From Bacillus sp. FJAT-42376 (GTDB taxonomy: Bacteria > Bacillota > Bacilli > Bacillales > Bacillaceae), in the NCBI RefSeq assembly GCF_003816055.1, contig NZ_CP033906.1, positions 372,001 to 436,000 of the forward strand: 64,000 nucleotides of DNA, given 5' to 3'. The notes below the pieces were generated by a model. The model was not told the DNA's origin. It was given only the letters and a program-made list of their open reading frames with translations, and ran no database searches. The position numbers and the translations under genes are program-made. Positions 23,759-33,570 of the stretch are shown here, one piece after another. The stretch's first letter is position 1. The number at the start of each line of letters is the position of its first letter.

Positions 23759-24583
23759 ATGAAGCTTCGTCGAAGCGGCAGACTCGTGGACATGACGAAT
23801 TATATGCTTACTCATCCGCATTCGCTTGTCCCTCTTACTTATTTTTCAGAAAGATACCAGTCTGCAAAATCTTCCATTAGTGAGGATTTAACCATTATTA
23901 AGCAAACTTTTGAGCAGCAGGGTGTCGGGTCGCTGCAAACCGTGCCGGGAGCCGCAGGGGGCGTGAAATTTGTTCCGGGCATGCACCGTGAAGAAGCGCA
24001 GAGCATCATCAGCTCCATTAAACAGAGAATGTCATCACCGGACCGCCTTCTTCCCGGAGGCTATCTCTATCTGACGGATATCCTTGGTGACCCTTCTATG
24101 GTCAATAAGGTCGGGAGAATGTTCGCTTCAGTCTTTGCCGAGCGGAATATCGATGTCGTCATGACAGTGGCCACAAAAGGGATTCCTCTTGCCTATGCTG
24201 TAGCGAATGATTTGAACGTTCCGGTTATTATTGTAAGGCGTGACAGTAAAGTGACCGAAGGGTCCACCGTCAGCATCAACTATGTATCGGGTTCTTCCAA
24301 AAGGATTCAAACAATGGTTCTTGCCAAGAGAAGCTTAAGGGAAGGTTCAAATGTCCTGATTATTGACGACTTCATGAAAGCCGGCGGAACCATCAACGGA
24401 ATGGTAAGCCTGCTGGATGAATTTCAGGCGAAAGTCGCGGGAATTGGCGTCCTGGTTGAGACACAGGGTGTAGAAGAGCGGTTAGTGGATGAATACATTT
24501 CGCTCATTAAATTAACGGATGTTGATGTGAAGGGCAAACAAATTGAGCTTCAGGAAGGTAATTTTTTTGATTTTGCCAAGTAA
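23759..24583 (+). CDS. purR: Purine operon repressor PurR
   Basis: Represses purine synthesis and transport genes; PRPP, bound at a phosphoribosyltransferase-like domain, relieves repression. The 274-residue protein has an N-terminal winged helix (MKLRRSGRLVDMTNYML..., about 1-75) and a C-terminal PRT fold with VLIIDDFMKAGGTI as the PRPP motif. It ends about ten residues before the B. subtilis protein as I recall it. GGGGG precedes the ATG. A PurBox-like sequence sits directly upstream. Confidence 0.95.
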   Translation: MKLRRSGRLVDMTNYMLTHPHSLVPLTYFSERYQSAKSSISEDLTIIKQTFEQQGVGSLQTVPGAAGGVKFVPGMHREEAQSIISSIKQRMSSPDRLLPGGYLYLTDILGDPSMVNKVGRMFASVFAERNIDVVMTVATKGIPLAYAVANDLNVPVIIVRRDSKVTEGSTVSINYVSGSSKRIQTMVLAKRSLREGSNVLIIDDFMKAGGTINGMVSLLDEFQAKVAGIGVLVETQGVEERLVDEYISLIKLTDVDVKGKQIELQEGNFFDFAK

Positions 24584-24620
24584 CGTTTTTTACAGGCATA
24601 AAAAAAGGAGCTGAAGACCG

Positions 24621-24995
24621 ATGGAAATCATTCAAACAGCTAAAGCGCCGGCAGCCATTGGCCCCTATTCACAAGGGATGGTTGTAAACAACCTGCTTTT
24701 TACATCCGGACAGATTCCGCTGCGTCCCGATGGCGAAATGACTGCAGGGGATGTCCGGGAGCAGACGCATCAGGTTTTTGCAAATTTGCAGGCTGTTCTT
24801 GAACAGGCAGGAAGTTCTTTGGAGCAGGTTGTGAAAGCGACTGTTTTTATTAAAGACATGAACGATTTTGGTGAGATTAACGAAGTGTACGGGGAATATT
24901 TTCATACACATAAACCGGCAAGGTCCTGTGTGGAAGTTTCCAGACTGCCAAAAGACGCATTGATTGAAATCGAGTGCGTCGCTCTAACTAAATAA
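24621..24995 (+). CDS. ridA: 2-iminobutanoate/2-iminopropanoate deaminase RidA (YabJ)
   Basis: A 124-residue trimeric protein of the YjgF/YER057c/UK114 family that hydrolyses reactive enamines and imines made by PLP enzymes. The conserved active-site Arg lies in [22 protein letters not shown]; the AIGPYSQG N-terminal motif is present. It sits between purR and spoVG as in B. subtilis, where yabJ was first described as needed for purine control. AAAAGGAG precedes the ATG. Confidence 0.95.
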   Translation: MEIIQTAKAPAAIGPYSQGMVVNNLLFTSGQIPLRPDGEMTAGDVREQTHQVFANLQAVLEQAGSSLEQVVKATVFIKDMNDFGEINEVYGEYFHTHKPARSCVEVSRLPKDALIEIECVALTK

Positions 24996-25061
24996 TTTAC
25001 CCAAGTCAATAAGAAAACTTTCCTACCTTTCCCTGATTTTTCAAAAAAATTTTTACAGAAT

Positions 25062-25088
25062 GCAGGAATTCAGATTTTTCCGTGGAAT
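25062..25088 (+). promoter_or_regulatory. Sigma-H promoter of spoVG
   Basis: GCAGGAATT (25062-25070), 11-base spacer, GTGGAAT (25082-25088) fit the sigma-H consensus RNAGGAWWW-N11/12-RNNGAAT. The AT tract just upstream (25038-25055) resembles the AbrB-bound region of the B. subtilis spoVG promoter. Confidence 0.88.
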
Positions 25089-25132
25089 TCATACTGTAAA
25101 GTTTTTCATCCAGGGAAAAGGTGGTGAACATA

Positions 25133-25426
25133 ATGGAAGTGACTGACGTTAGATTACGCCGCGTTAACACAGAAGGCAGAATGAGAGCGATTGCATCCAT
25201 TACACTTGATCACGAATTTGTTGTACATGACATTCGTGTGATTGACGGGAACAATGGCTTATTCGTTGCAATGCCAAGCAAAAGAACTCCTGACGGAGAG
25301 TTCCGCGATATTGCCCATCCAATCAATTCGGGTACACGCGGAAAGATTCAAGAAGCTGTTTTAACTGAGTATCACAGGCTTGGAGAAATGGAAGAAGTTG
25401 AATTTGAAGAAGCGGGTGCTTCCTAA
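25133..25426 (+). CDS. spoVG: Septation/regulatory protein SpoVG
   Basis: A 97-residue protein that affects asymmetric septation in Bacillus and binds DNA or RNA in other Firmicutes. [40 protein letters not shown] is almost identical to B. subtilis. ATG 25133 follows AAAGGTGGTG; a GTG four codons earlier overlaps that site. Transcribed from a sigma-H promoter and followed by its own hairpin. Confidence 0.97.
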   Translation: MEVTDVRLRRVNTEGRMRAIASITLDHEFVVHDIRVIDGNNGLFVAMPSKRTPDGEFRDIAHPINSGTRGKIQEAVLTEYHRLGEMEEVEFEEAGAS

Positions 25427-25436
25427 AATATGTTCG

Positions 25437-25465
25437 CCCTTGTTACGCTGTAACAGGGGTTTCCT
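25437..25465 (+). terminator. Hairpin after spoVG
   Basis: CCCTTGTTAC, loop GCT, GTAACAGGGG followed by TTTCCTT. The T run is interrupted, so termination may be partial. Confidence 0.7.
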
Positions 25466-25642
25466 TATGTCTGTGCCATTTTCTCCTCCGCTTACCCCCT
25501 TTCCAACCTCCCGCTAATAAAGTCCTATCCGTTTCCCGGCAGCCCTAGAAATATTCGGCACTTTTGCTTCGCGCCTTGAAATGATGCCACATTTAAGATA
25601 TATTTTTTAATGGATAAATAGGGATACTTGGGAGGCTTACAT

Positions 25643-27028
25643 ATGGAAAATCGTTTTGCAGTCATTCTAGCAGCTGGTCAAGGTACACGTATGAAATCCA
25701 AGCTTTATAAAGTTCTGCATCCTGTTTGCGGCAAGCCGATGGTTCAGCACGTAGCAGATGAAATGTCCAAACTGAACCTTGGAAAAATGGTGACGATTAT
25801 TGGGCATGGTGCAGAAATGGTCAAGGCACAGCTTGGAGAAAAAAGTGAATATGCTCTGCAAAGCGAGCAGCTTGGAACTGCTCATGCAGTTATGCAAGCT
25901 TCAAGCCAGCTCCATAATCTTGAAGGTACGACAATCGTTGTCTGCGGAGATACACCGCTGATAACGTCTGAGACGATGGAGAATTTGCTTTCCCATCATA
26001 AAGAAACAAACTCCAAAGCAACCATTCTGACTGTGAAGGCAGAGGATCCTGCGGGGTATGGACGAATTGTGCGAAACAGCAGCGGACTCGTTGAAAAAAT
26101 TGTCGAGCATAAAGATGCTTCTGAAGAGGAACGGACCATTGATGAAATCAATACCGGTACTTACTGCTTTGATAATAAAATGCTTTTTGAAACGCTAAGC
26201 AAAGTTTCGAATGACAACGTTCAGGGAGAATATTACTTGCCTGATGTCATTGAAATCCTCAAAAACGAAGGTGAAGTCGTGTCTGCTTATCAGACCGATT
26301 CTTTTGAAGAGTCACTGGGAGTCAATGACCGTGTCGCGCTTTCACAGGCAGAGAAATATATGAAAAAACGCATCAACACCTTCCATATGCGCAATGGAGT
26401 AACCCTGATTGATCCTGAGCAAACATACATTTCAGCAGATGCTGAAATCGGCAGGGATACCATCATTTATCCGGGAACGATAATTAAAGGGAATGCGAAG
26501 ATCGGTGAGGACTGTGAGGTCGGCCCGAACACAGAAATTAAAAACAGTGTGATCGGCGATCGTACAGTGGTCCGCCAGTCTGTCGTTCATGATAGTGAAG
26601 TCGGAAACGAGGTTGCCGTAGGGCCGTTTGCTCATATTCGCCCGCAATCATCTATTTCAGATGAGGTGAAAATCGGCAATTTTGTTGAAATCAAGAAGGC
26701 ATCCATGGGCAAAGGAAGCAAAGCCTCTCACTTGAGCTATATTGGCGATGCGGAAATCGGTGCAGATGTAAATCTTGGCTGCGGGTCTATTACCGTGAAC
26801 TATGATGGGAAGAATAAGGCACTTACAAAGGTGGAAGATGGGGCATTTATCGGCTGCAATTCAAATCTGATTGCACCAGTAACAGTTGGAAAAGGAGCCT
26901 ATGTAGCAGCAGGCTCTACGATTACAGAAGATGTGCCGGGTCAAGCGCTATCGGTTGCGCGTGCTAGACAAGTCAACAAAGAGGACTATGTCAGCCGGCT
27001 GAGCATGAATCAAAATTCTAATTCCTAA
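25643..27028 (+). CDS. glmU: Bifunctional UDP-GlcNAc pyrophosphorylase / glucosamine-1-phosphate acetyltransferase
   Basis: Makes UDP-GlcNAc for peptidoglycan and teichoic acids. The 461-residue enzyme has an N-terminal Rossmann-like uridyltransferase ([38 protein letters not shown]) and a C-terminal left-handed beta-helix (from about residue 250, hexapeptide repeats, with the catalytic [11 protein letters not shown] region). ATG 25643 follows TGGGAGG. It is 18 bases from prs and probably co-transcribed with it. Confidence 0.97.
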   Translation: MENRFAVILAAGQGTRMKSKLYKVLHPVCGKPMVQHVADEMSKLNLGKMVTIIGHGAEMVKAQLGEKSEYALQSEQLGTAHAVMQASSQLHNLEGTTIVVCGDTPLITSETMENLLSHHKETNSKATILTVKAEDPAGYGRIVRNSSGLVEKIVEHKDASEEERTIDEINTGTYCFDNKMLFETLSKVSNDNVQGEYYLPDVIEILKNEGEVVSAYQTDSFEESLGVNDRVALSQAEKYMKKRINTFHMRNGVTLIDPEQTYISADAEIGRDTIIYPGTIIKGNAKIGEDCEVGPNTEIKNSVIGDRTVVRQSVVHDSEVGNEVAVGPFAHIRPQSSISDEVKIGNFVEIKKASMGKGSKASHLSYIGDAEIGADVNLGCGSITVNYDGKNKALTKVEDGAFIGCNSNLIAPVTVGKGAYVAAGSTITEDVPGQALSVARARQVNKEDYVSRLSMNQNSNS

Positions 27029-27046
27029 TTGGAGGTTCACCACATT

Positions 27047-28000
27047 ATGTCAAATCAGTACGGTGATGCAAATTTAAAGATTTTCTCACTGAATTCCAAT
27101 CCGGGACTTGCAGCAGAAATTGCTGAAGTTGTCGGCGTTCAGCTTGGTAAATGTTCGGTTACCCGTTTCAGTGACGGAGAAATCCAGATCAACATTGAAG
27201 AAAGTATCCGCGGCTGTGATGTCTACATCATTCAATCCACAAGCGGCCCTGTAAACGAACACCTGATGGAACTTTTGATCATGATTGATGCGTTAAAACG
27301 TGCTTCTGCCAAAACGATTAATATTGTTATGCCTTATTATGGATATGCCCGCCAGGACCGTAAAGCCCGTGCGCGCGAGCCGATCACAGCGAAGCTTGTG
27401 GCAAACCTTCTTGAGACTGCTGGTGCGGACCGTGTAATCACACTGGACTTGCATGCACCTCAAATTCAAGGGTTCTTTGATATTCTGATTGATCACTTAA
27501 TGGGTGTTCCGATTCTTGGTGACTATTTCAGCAAAAAGAATCTGAAAGATATTGTGATCGTTTCCCCGGACCACGGCGGTGTAACCCGTGCCCGCAAGCT
27601 GGCCGATCGCTTGAAAGCTCCAATTGCCATCATTGATAAACGCAGACCAAGGCCAAATGTGGTTGAGGTAATGAACATTGTAGGGAATATCGAAGGGAAA
27701 ACAGCCATCCTGATCGATGATATTATCGATACGGCCGGCACGATTACTCTCGCTGCAAATGCACTGGTAGAAAACGGAGCATCTGAAGTGTATGCATGCT
27801 GTACACACCCTGTCCTATCAGGCCCTGCGATCGAGAGAATCCAAAACTCGAAAATTAAAGAGCTTGTCGTAACAAATTCGATTGCCCTTTCAGAAGATAA
27901 GAAAATCGATAAGGTCATTGAGCTCTCTGTTGCTCCGCTTATCGGTGAAGCGATTATCCGGATTCATGAAGAGCAATCTGTAAGTACGCTGTTCGATTAA
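27047..28000 (+). CDS. prs: Ribose-phosphate pyrophosphokinase
   Basis: Synthesises PRPP from ribose-5-phosphate and ATP, feeding nucleotide, His, Trp and NAD synthesis; the product is also the effector of PurR encoded nearby. The 317-residue class I enzyme shows [16 protein letters not shown], the [15 protein letters not shown] site and the PRPP motif [16 protein letters not shown] 27047 follows TGGAGGTTC. Confidence 0.97.
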   Translation: MSNQYGDANLKIFSLNSNPGLAAEIAEVVGVQLGKCSVTRFSDGEIQINIEESIRGCDVYIIQSTSGPVNEHLMELLIMIDALKRASAKTINIVMPYYGYARQDRKARAREPITAKLVANLLETAGADRVITLDLHAPQIQGFFDILIDHLMGVPILGDYFSKKNLKDIVIVSPDHGGVTRARKLADRLKAPIAIIDKRRPRPNVVEVMNIVGNIEGKTAILIDDIIDTAGTITLAANALVENGASEVYACCTHPVLSGPAIERIQNSKIKELVVTNSIALSEDKKIDKVIELSVAPLIGEAIIRIHEEQSVSTLFD

Positions 28001-28011
28001 TAAATCCTTAT

Positions 28012-28037
28012 GTTTAGACCGGACGAATTGTGGGAAT
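28012..28037 (+). promoter_or_regulatory. Predicted sigma-B promoter of ctc
   Basis: GTTTAG (28012-28017), 14-base spacer, GGGAAT (28032-28037), one mismatch from each hexamer of the sigma-B consensus (GTTTAA / GGGTAT). ctc is the classic sigma-B gene of B. subtilis. A TATAAT at 28042-28047 could add a sigma-A start. Confidence 0.65.
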
Positions 28038-28082
28038 TGACTATAATAAGCAATTTATCACGATGTTAGGAAGGTGTAGGAC

Positions 28083-28721
28083 ATGAGCACAACAATTAAA
28101 GCACAGGAAAGAAAAGATTTTAAAAACTCAAGCACAAAAGCGATTCGTTCAAAGGGCCATGTGCCTGGCATTATATATGGCTATAAAACCGACAACAAAG
28201 CAGTTTCGCTGGACAGCATCGACCTTTTGAAAACACTGCGCGATGAAGGCCGAAACGCGATTATTCAGCTGGATGTTGAAGGGAAAAAGCATTCGGTAAT
28301 GGTAAATGATATGCAAATGGACACGATGAAAAATGAAATTCTTCATGCTGATTTTATTGTCGTTAACATGGATTCCGAAGTGGATGTAGAGGTTCCTCTT
28401 CATCTAACGGGTGATGCACAGGGTGTGAAAGACGGCGGAGTGCTGCAGCAGCCTCTATACCAGATTTCCATTACAGCGAAGCCAAACGATATCCCGCAAA
28501 CAATTGAAGTGGATATTTCTAATCTTACAGTGAATGAAACCCTGACGATTTCCGATTTAAAGGATTCCAAAAAGTACACAATTAATCATGAAGATGATGA
28601 AGTCATTGCATCGATTCTTCCTCCTCAGGCAGAAGAAGAAATTGATTCCGGCGAACAGCAGGAGTCTGGTGAGCCTGAGAACGCTGAAGGGCGTGAAGGA
28701 GAAGAGGAAGAGGCTGAATAA
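28083..28721 (+). CDS. ctc: 50S ribosomal protein L25 / general stress protein Ctc
   Basis: A 212-residue L25/TL5-family protein that binds 5S rRNA and enters ribosomes under stress in B. subtilis. The N-terminal L25 domain (KAQERKDFKNSSTKAIRSKGHVPGIIYG) and the C-terminal beta domain with the PLYQISITAKPNDIPQTIEVD region are clear. The tail is strongly acidic (Glu/Gly-rich, last 30 residues), as is common in this group. It stands between a predicted stress promoter and a very strong hairpin. Confidence 0.94.
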   Translation: MSTTIKAQERKDFKNSSTKAIRSKGHVPGIIYGYKTDNKAVSLDSIDLLKTLRDEGRNAIIQLDVEGKKHSVMVNDMQMDTMKNEILHADFIVVNMDSEVDVEVPLHLTGDAQGVKDGGVLQQPLYQISITAKPNDIPQTIEVDISNLTVNETLTISDLKDSKKYTINHEDDEVIASILPPQAEEEIDSGEQQESGEPENAEGREGEEEEAE

Positions 28722-28732
28722 TAGCTTGATCA

Positions 28733-28778
28733 GCCGGGCTGGCATAAAACATATGTTTTATGCCAGCCTCTTTTCTAT
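28733..28778 (+). terminator. Strong terminator after ctc
   Basis: GGCTGGCATAAAAC and its exact complement GTTTTATGCCAGCC face each other across ATAT (28737-28768), then CTCTTTTCT. The 14-bp perfect stem is the longest in the window. Confidence 0.9.
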
Positions 28779-28980
28779 GTGTAAAAACTTTTCTATAATA
28801 TAATGGATGAACAGAGTAAGTACGGAAATGCAGACAGGAGCCAATTCTTTATGTATAGGGCTCCCTAAAAAAGAATTTGGCACTGTCACACATTCGAGAT
28901 TGAAAAGGAATTCGCGGAGGTTTATAGCCGCCCGTTCGAACGTATAGCTAAACAGAGTCAATATAAAAGGTGGGAATCAT

Positions 28981-29544
28981 TTGAAAGTTTTTGTCGGGCT
29001 TGGGAATCCAGGAAAACAATATGCGGAAACACGGCACAATGCAGGCTTTATGGTTATAGATGAATTGGCGCACCGTTTATCTATTCCGCTGGACCGCTCT
29101 AAATTTAATGGGGTATACGGAATGGGATTTGCCGGAGGAACGAAAGTGCTGCTTGTAAAGCCGCTTACCTATATGAATTTGTCAGGTGAATGTGTCCGGC
29201 CCCTTATGGACTTCTATGAAGTTCCAGACGAAGACATGGCCGTGATCTATGACGATCTCGATCTCCCGGCTGGAAAAATCCGATTGCGGACGAAGGGCAG
29301 TGCAGGAGGGCATAACGGGATCAAGTCTATGATTCAGCATTTCGGTACTCAGGAATTTAATCGCATACGAATTGGCATTGACCGTCCGCCGGCTGGAATG
29401 AAAGTTCCTGATTATGTGCTCGGGAATTTTTCCGGGGAAGAGCAGCATTTAATTAAAGCAGCCGTCATCCGGTCTGCAGAAGCCTGTGAGGATTGGCTGA
29501 ACAAACCGTTTCTTCAGGTGATGAATGAGTTTAATCAGAAGTAA
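28981..29544 (+). CDS. pth: Peptidyl-tRNA hydrolase
   Basis: Releases tRNA from peptidyl-tRNA that drops off ribosomes; known as spoVC in B. subtilis. The 187-residue enzyme has [18 protein letters not shown] with the catalytic His, MNLSGE, and the [26 protein letters not shown] block. TTG 28981 is the start, eight bases after AAAGGTGGG; the first residues [11 protein letters not shown] fit the family. Confidence 0.96.
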   Translation: MKVFVGLGNPGKQYAETRHNAGFMVIDELAHRLSIPLDRSKFNGVYGMGFAGGTKVLLVKPLTYMNLSGECVRPLMDFYEVPDEDMAVIYDDLDLPAGKIRLRTKGSAGGHNGIKSMIQHFGTQEFNRIRIGIDRPPAGMKVPDYVLGNFSGEEQHLIKAAVIRSAEACEDWLNKPFLQVMNEFNQK

Positions 29545-29574
29545 GTATATTGAATTCCTCATGCGTTTATACTA
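29545..29574 (+). promoter_or_regulatory. Predicted sigma-F promoter of fin
   Basis: GTATA (29545-29549), 15-base spacer, GTTTATACTA (29565-29574), one mismatch from the -10 consensus GGNNANAMTR. It overlaps the last base of the pth stop codon region. Confidence 0.7.
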
Positions 29575-29599
29575 GTTATAAAAAGCGTATGGAGGAATT

Positions 29600-29830
29600 A
29601 TGGGTTACCATTACTTTTGCCGTCATTGCGGCACAAAAGTCGGCAGTCTGGAGAAAGAGACCATCCACAGCGGAGATCTTGGGTTTCAGTTTTTATCCAG
29701 TGAAGAGAGACAGGAAATGATCCGCTACATGGCGAATGGTGATATAGAAGTAAAAACAATCTGTGAGGATTGCCAGGAAGCGCTTGACCGGAATCCTGCC
29801 TTCCACCAGGTAGAAAAATTCATACAATGA
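29600..29830 (+). CDS. fin: Anti-sigma-F factor Fin (YabK)
   Basis: A 76-residue zinc-ribbon protein that binds and inhibits sigma-F, helping the forespore switch from sigma-F to sigma-G. Cys pairs CRHC (residues 7-10) and CEDC (residues about 54-57) match the family; the ending [13 protein letters not shown] is conserved. TGGAGG precedes the ATG. Together with csfB this window encodes two forespore sigma-factor brakes, both with sigma-F type promoters. Confidence 0.94.
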   Translation: MGYHYFCRHCGTKVGSLEKETIHSGDLGFQFLSSEERQEMIRYMANGDIEVKTICEDCQEALDRNPAFHQVEKFIQ

Positions 29831-29863
29831 AAAGCTTTGGCTTTTGACCCAAAGCGTTTTTCT
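29831..29863 (+). terminator. Terminator after fin
   Basis: GCTTTGG / CCAAAGC across a short loop, followed by GTTTTTC. It would separate fin from mfd. Confidence 0.75.
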
Positions 29864-29909
29864 ATTTGTCCGTGGGCACCCGGACAAATTTTTCGAAAGG
29901 AGGGAAAGC

Positions 29910-32900
29910 ATGAAAAGTCTGCACTCATTTTTTTACTCGAACGAAGATTTTAATACTGTTGTTACCGGCCTGAAGGAGGGGCTGAAGGAACAGCTGCTGG
30001 CAGGTTTGTCAGGTTCAGCAAGATCCCTCTTCACCTCCTCTTTATATATGGAAACTGGAGAATCCGTCCTCGTTGTCACACATAACCTCTATCAAGCCCA
30101 AAAGGTATTCGAAGATTTGGCGAATTTAGCGGGGAAAAATGTTTTCCTGTACCCGGTCAATGAAGTCATTGCATCCGACATGGCCGTGGCGAGTCCGGAG
30201 CTGATGGCTCAGAGAATGGAAGTGCTGAACCATCTTGCCTCAGGGAAAAAAGGAATCGTTGTCGCTCCCGCAGCCGCGCTGAGAAGGCTGCTTCCGTCTA
30301 AATCCTTATGGAACGCAAGCCAAAAAACATTGGCCCTCGGAGAAGAACTGGATACGGATTCCTTTTACGCATGGCTTTCGCAAATTGGCTATGAACGGAC
30401 CAATATGGTTTCAGCACCCGGTGAATTCAGTGTCCGGGGAGGAATCATTGATGTATATCCGCTGACAGAAGAAAATCCGGTCAGAATTGAACTCTTTGAT
30501 ATTGAAATTGATTCAATCCGTGCCTTTGACCTGGCTGATCAGCGCTCATTGGAGAAGATGGAGTCTATCACGCTTGGACCGGCGAAGGAAATTCTGCTCC
30601 ACCGCGAGCATTTAGAGCGCTGTGAAGAGAAGCTGGAAGCGGCCCTTGCCAAATCCTTGAAAAAACTGAAGAACGATCAGCAGAAAGAATTGCTCCTTCA
30701 GAATGTCCAGCATGAACTGGAGATGCTGAAGAATGGCCAAGTGACAGAAGAAATGCACAAATATGTTTCCTTCTTCTACGGGCAGCCTGCTAGTTTGATA
30801 GATTATTTTGATGGAACGGCAACGGTTGTAATGGATGAAATAAGCCGTATTCACGAAATGATGGAGCAGCTTGAAAATGAAGAAGCGGACTGGATTACAA
30901 GCATGCTTGAGAACGGAAAGATTGTTCACGATGTAAAGATCTCGCATGAGCACCCGCTGTCACTGACGGCCCAGCCGATTGTCTACCTATCCTTATTTTT
31001 GCGGCATGTTCCTCACACGAGTCCGCAAAATATCTTGAATGTTTCGTGCAAGCAAATGCAGAATTTCCATGGCCAGATGAATGTGCTCAAGGGCGAGCTC
31101 GACCGCTGGAATAAAGGAAAATTCATTACCGTTTTCCTTGGAGCCAGCGCAGAGCGGGTGCAAAAACTCGAGCAGGTTCTTCAGGATTATGATATGGAAG
31201 CGGCCATTGTAAAAGACGGCGATCCTTTCAAACCGGGGAAAGCGTATATTTTAGAAGGAGACCTGCAAACAGGTTTCGAACTGCCTTTACAGAAAATCTC
31301 GGTGATCACAGAAGAAGAGCTCTTTAAAAAACGGGTGAAAAAACAGCCGAGACGCCAAAAGCTTTCCAATGCAGAGCGCATTAAAAGCTACTCGGAGCTT
31401 CAAACAGGCGACTACGTGGTTCATATCAACCACGGGATCGGAAAGTACCTGGGGATTGAAACACTGGAGATCAACGGCAATCATAAAGATTATCTTCATA
31501 TCCGATATCAGGGTTCTGACAAACTTTATGTACCGGTTGAACAAATTGATCAAGTGCAAAAGTATGTGGGCTCAGAAGGAAAAGAGCCGAAAATTTATAA
31601 ACTGGGCGGCAATGACTGGCGCCGTGTGAAGAAGAAGGTAGAATCATCTGTTCAGGATATTGCAGATGATTTAATCAAGCTTTATGCGGAAAGGGAAGCG
31701 AGCAGGGGCTATGCTTTTTCACCGGACGGCGAAATGCAGCGCGAGTTTGAGGCGGCCTTCCCTTATCAGGAAACGGAAGACCAAATTCGTTCCATCCATG
31801 AAATTAAGCTGGATATGGAGCGGGAACGTCCGATGGACCGTCTATTATGCGGCGACGTTGGATATGGAAAGACGGAGGTGGCCATCCGCGCCGCATTCAA
31901 GGCTATTGCAGACGGGAAACAGGTCGCCCTGCTTGTTCCGACGACCATTTTAGCCCAGCAGCACTACGAAACCGTCCGCGAACGATTCCAGGATTATCCG
32001 ATGACAGTCGGTCTTCTCAGCCGTTTCAGAACGCGGAAGGAAATGAATGAAACAACAAAAGGACTGGAAAACGGTACAGTCGATCTTGTCATCGGTACTC
32101 ACCGTCTTCTTTCCAAGGATGTAAAATATAAAAATCTCGGTCTGCTCATTATTGATGAAGAACAAAGGTTTGGAGTCACTCATAAGGAAAAAATTAAGCA
32201 AATGAAAGCAAACGTGGACGTGCTTACTCTGACCGCGACGCCGATCCCGAGAACGCTCCATATGTCCATGCTTGGCGTGAGAGATCTCTCGGTTATTGAG
32301 ACGCCGCCTGAAAACCGCTATCCTGTTCAGACGTACGTAGTGGAGAATAATGGAGGGCTTGTAAGAGAAGCGATTGAGCGCGAGCTGTCCCGCGGCGGCC
32401 AGGTGTATGTTCTTTACAACAGGGTGGAGGATATCAGCCGAAAAGCAGATGAGATATCGATGCTCGTTCCGGATGCGAGGGTGACGTATGCCCACGGAAA
32501 AATGACGGAAAATGAATTGGAATCCGTTATGCTGAATTTTCTTGAAGGGCAGTCTGACGTGCTTGTCAGCACGACCATCATCGAAACGGGAGTGGATATC
32601 CCGAACGTGAATACCCTGATTGTGTATGATGCAGATAAAATGGGTTTATCCCAGCTTTATCAGCTTAGGGGGCGTGTCGGCCGTTCAAGCCGGGTCGCTT
32701 ATGCTTATTTCACGTACCGGAAAGATAAAGTGCTGACAGAGGTAGCTGAAAAAAGACTTCAGGCAATCAAGGAATTTACAGAGCTTGGTTCAGGGTTCAA
32801 AATTGCGATGAGGGATTTGTCGATTCGGGGAGCAGGAAACCTGCTCGGTGCCCAGCAGCACGGTTTTATCGACTCAGTAGGATTCGATTTGTACTCTCAA

Positions 32901-33434
32901 ATGCTGAAAGAAGCGATCGAAGAGCGAAAAGGAGATGCACCGAAAGAAAAAGCATTTGAACCGGAAATCGATTTGGATCTGGATGCATACATTCCGGAAG
33001 CGTATATTGCAGATGGGAAGCAGAAAATTGATATGTATAAACGTTTCAGGGCGATTTCTTCAGAAGAGGAGCTTTCAGAACTTCAGGAGGAGATGACGGA
33101 TCGCTTTGGCACGTATCCTTCTGAAGTCAGCTATCTCTTTAAAGTGGCGGAGGCTAAACTTTTCGCGGTCCGGGAACAAGTCGAAACGATCAAAGAAGTC
33201 AAAGACGTTATCTATATGTCAATCAGCGAAGAAGCGAGCAAACAGGCAGATGGACAGAAACTGTTTGAACTTAGCAGCCAGTATGGAAGAAAAGTCGGGC
33301 TTGGAATGGATGCGAATAAGCTGAAAATTTCCATTCAAACGAAAGGTCTGGGAGCGGATGAGCGCCTGTCGATTTTGATTGGCCTCCTTAAAGGGCTTCA
33401 GCATGTGAAGAAGGAAGAAATTTCAGCCAGCTGA
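29910..33434 (+). CDS. mfd: Transcription-repair coupling factor
   Basis: A 1,174-residue DNA translocase that pushes stalled RNA polymerase off DNA lesions and recruits UvrA. In order: N-terminal UvrB-like domains (1-350), the RNA-polymerase-interacting CarD-like domain (about 490-570, GDYVVHINHGIGKYLGIE), the RecG-like helicase with Walker A GDVGYGKTEVA and the DEEQRFG box, TATPIPRTL, QLRGRVGRS, and the C-terminal TRCF domain. ATG 29910 follows AAAGGAGGG; upstream in-frame codons would run through the fin terminator. Confidence 0.97.
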   Translation: MKSLHSFFYSNEDFNTVVTGLKEGLKEQLLAGLSGSARSLFTSSLYMETGESVLVVTHNLYQAQKVFEDLANLAGKNVFLYPVNEVIASDMAVASPELMAQRMEVLNHLASGKKGIVVAPAAALRRLLPSKSLWNASQKTLALGEELDTDSFYAWLSQIGYERTNMVSAPGEFSVRGGIIDVYPLTEENPVRIELFDIEIDSIRAFDLADQRSLEKMESITLGPAKEILLHREHLERCEEKLEAALAKSLKKLKNDQQKELLLQNVQHELEMLKNGQVTEEMHKYVSFFYGQPASLIDYFDGTATVVMDEISRIHEMMEQLENEEADWITSMLENGKIVHDVKISHEHPLSLTAQPIVYLSLFLRHVPHTSPQNILNVSCKQMQNFHGQMNVLKGELDRWNKGKFITVFLGASAERVQKLEQVLQDYDMEAAIVKDGDPFKPGKAYILEGDLQTGFELPLQKISVITEEELFKKRVKKQPRRQKLSNAERIKSYSELQTGDYVVHINHGIGKYLGIETLEINGNHKDYLHIRYQGSDKLYVPVEQIDQVQKYVGSEGKEPKIYKLGGNDWRRVKKKVESSVQDIADDLIKLYAEREASRGYAFSPDGEMQREFEAAFPYQETEDQIRSIHEIKLDMERERPMDRLLCGDVGYGKTEVAIRAAFKAIADGKQVALLVPTTILAQQHYETVRERFQDYPMTVGLLSRFRTRKEMNETTKGLENGTVDLVIGTHRLLSKDVKYKNLGLLIIDEEQRFGVTHKEKIKQMKANVDVLTLTATPIPRTLHMSMLGVRDLSVIETPPENRYPVQTYVVENNGGLVREAIERELSRGGQVYVLYNRVEDISRKADEISMLVPDARVTYAHGKMTENELESVMLNFLEGQSDVLVSTTIIETGVDIPNVNTLIVYDADKMGLSQLYQLRGRVGRSSRVAYAYFTYRKDKVLTEVAEKRLQAIKEFTELGSGFKIAMRDLSIRGAGNLLGAQQHGFIDSVGFDLYSQMLKEAIEERKGDAPKEKAFEPEIDLDLDAYIPEAYIADGKQKIDMYKRFRAISSEEELSELQEEMTDRFGTYPSEVSYLFKVAEAKLFAVREQVETIKEVKDVIYMSISEEASKQADGQKLFELSSQYGRKVGLGMDANKLKISIQTKGLGADERLSILIGLLKGLQHVKKEEISAS

Positions 33435-33463
33435 TCTTTTGCTTATATTTTCATTTATTGTGT

Positions 33464-33492
33464 GTATATTACCTTTATTGTGAAGGATACTA
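33464..33492 (+). promoter_or_regulatory. Predicted sigma-G promoter of spoVT
   Basis: GTATA (33464-33468), 17-base spacer, GATACTA (33486-33492), one mismatch from the sigma-G -10 CATACTA. spoVT is a forespore gene in B. subtilis. Confidence 0.6.
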
Positions 33493-33570
33493 ATTTCAAA
33501 CAAAAGGTGAATGCAGCTATTCGGCAGACACCATGTATCAATTCACAAGATGAAAGTGAGGCAGCAATAG

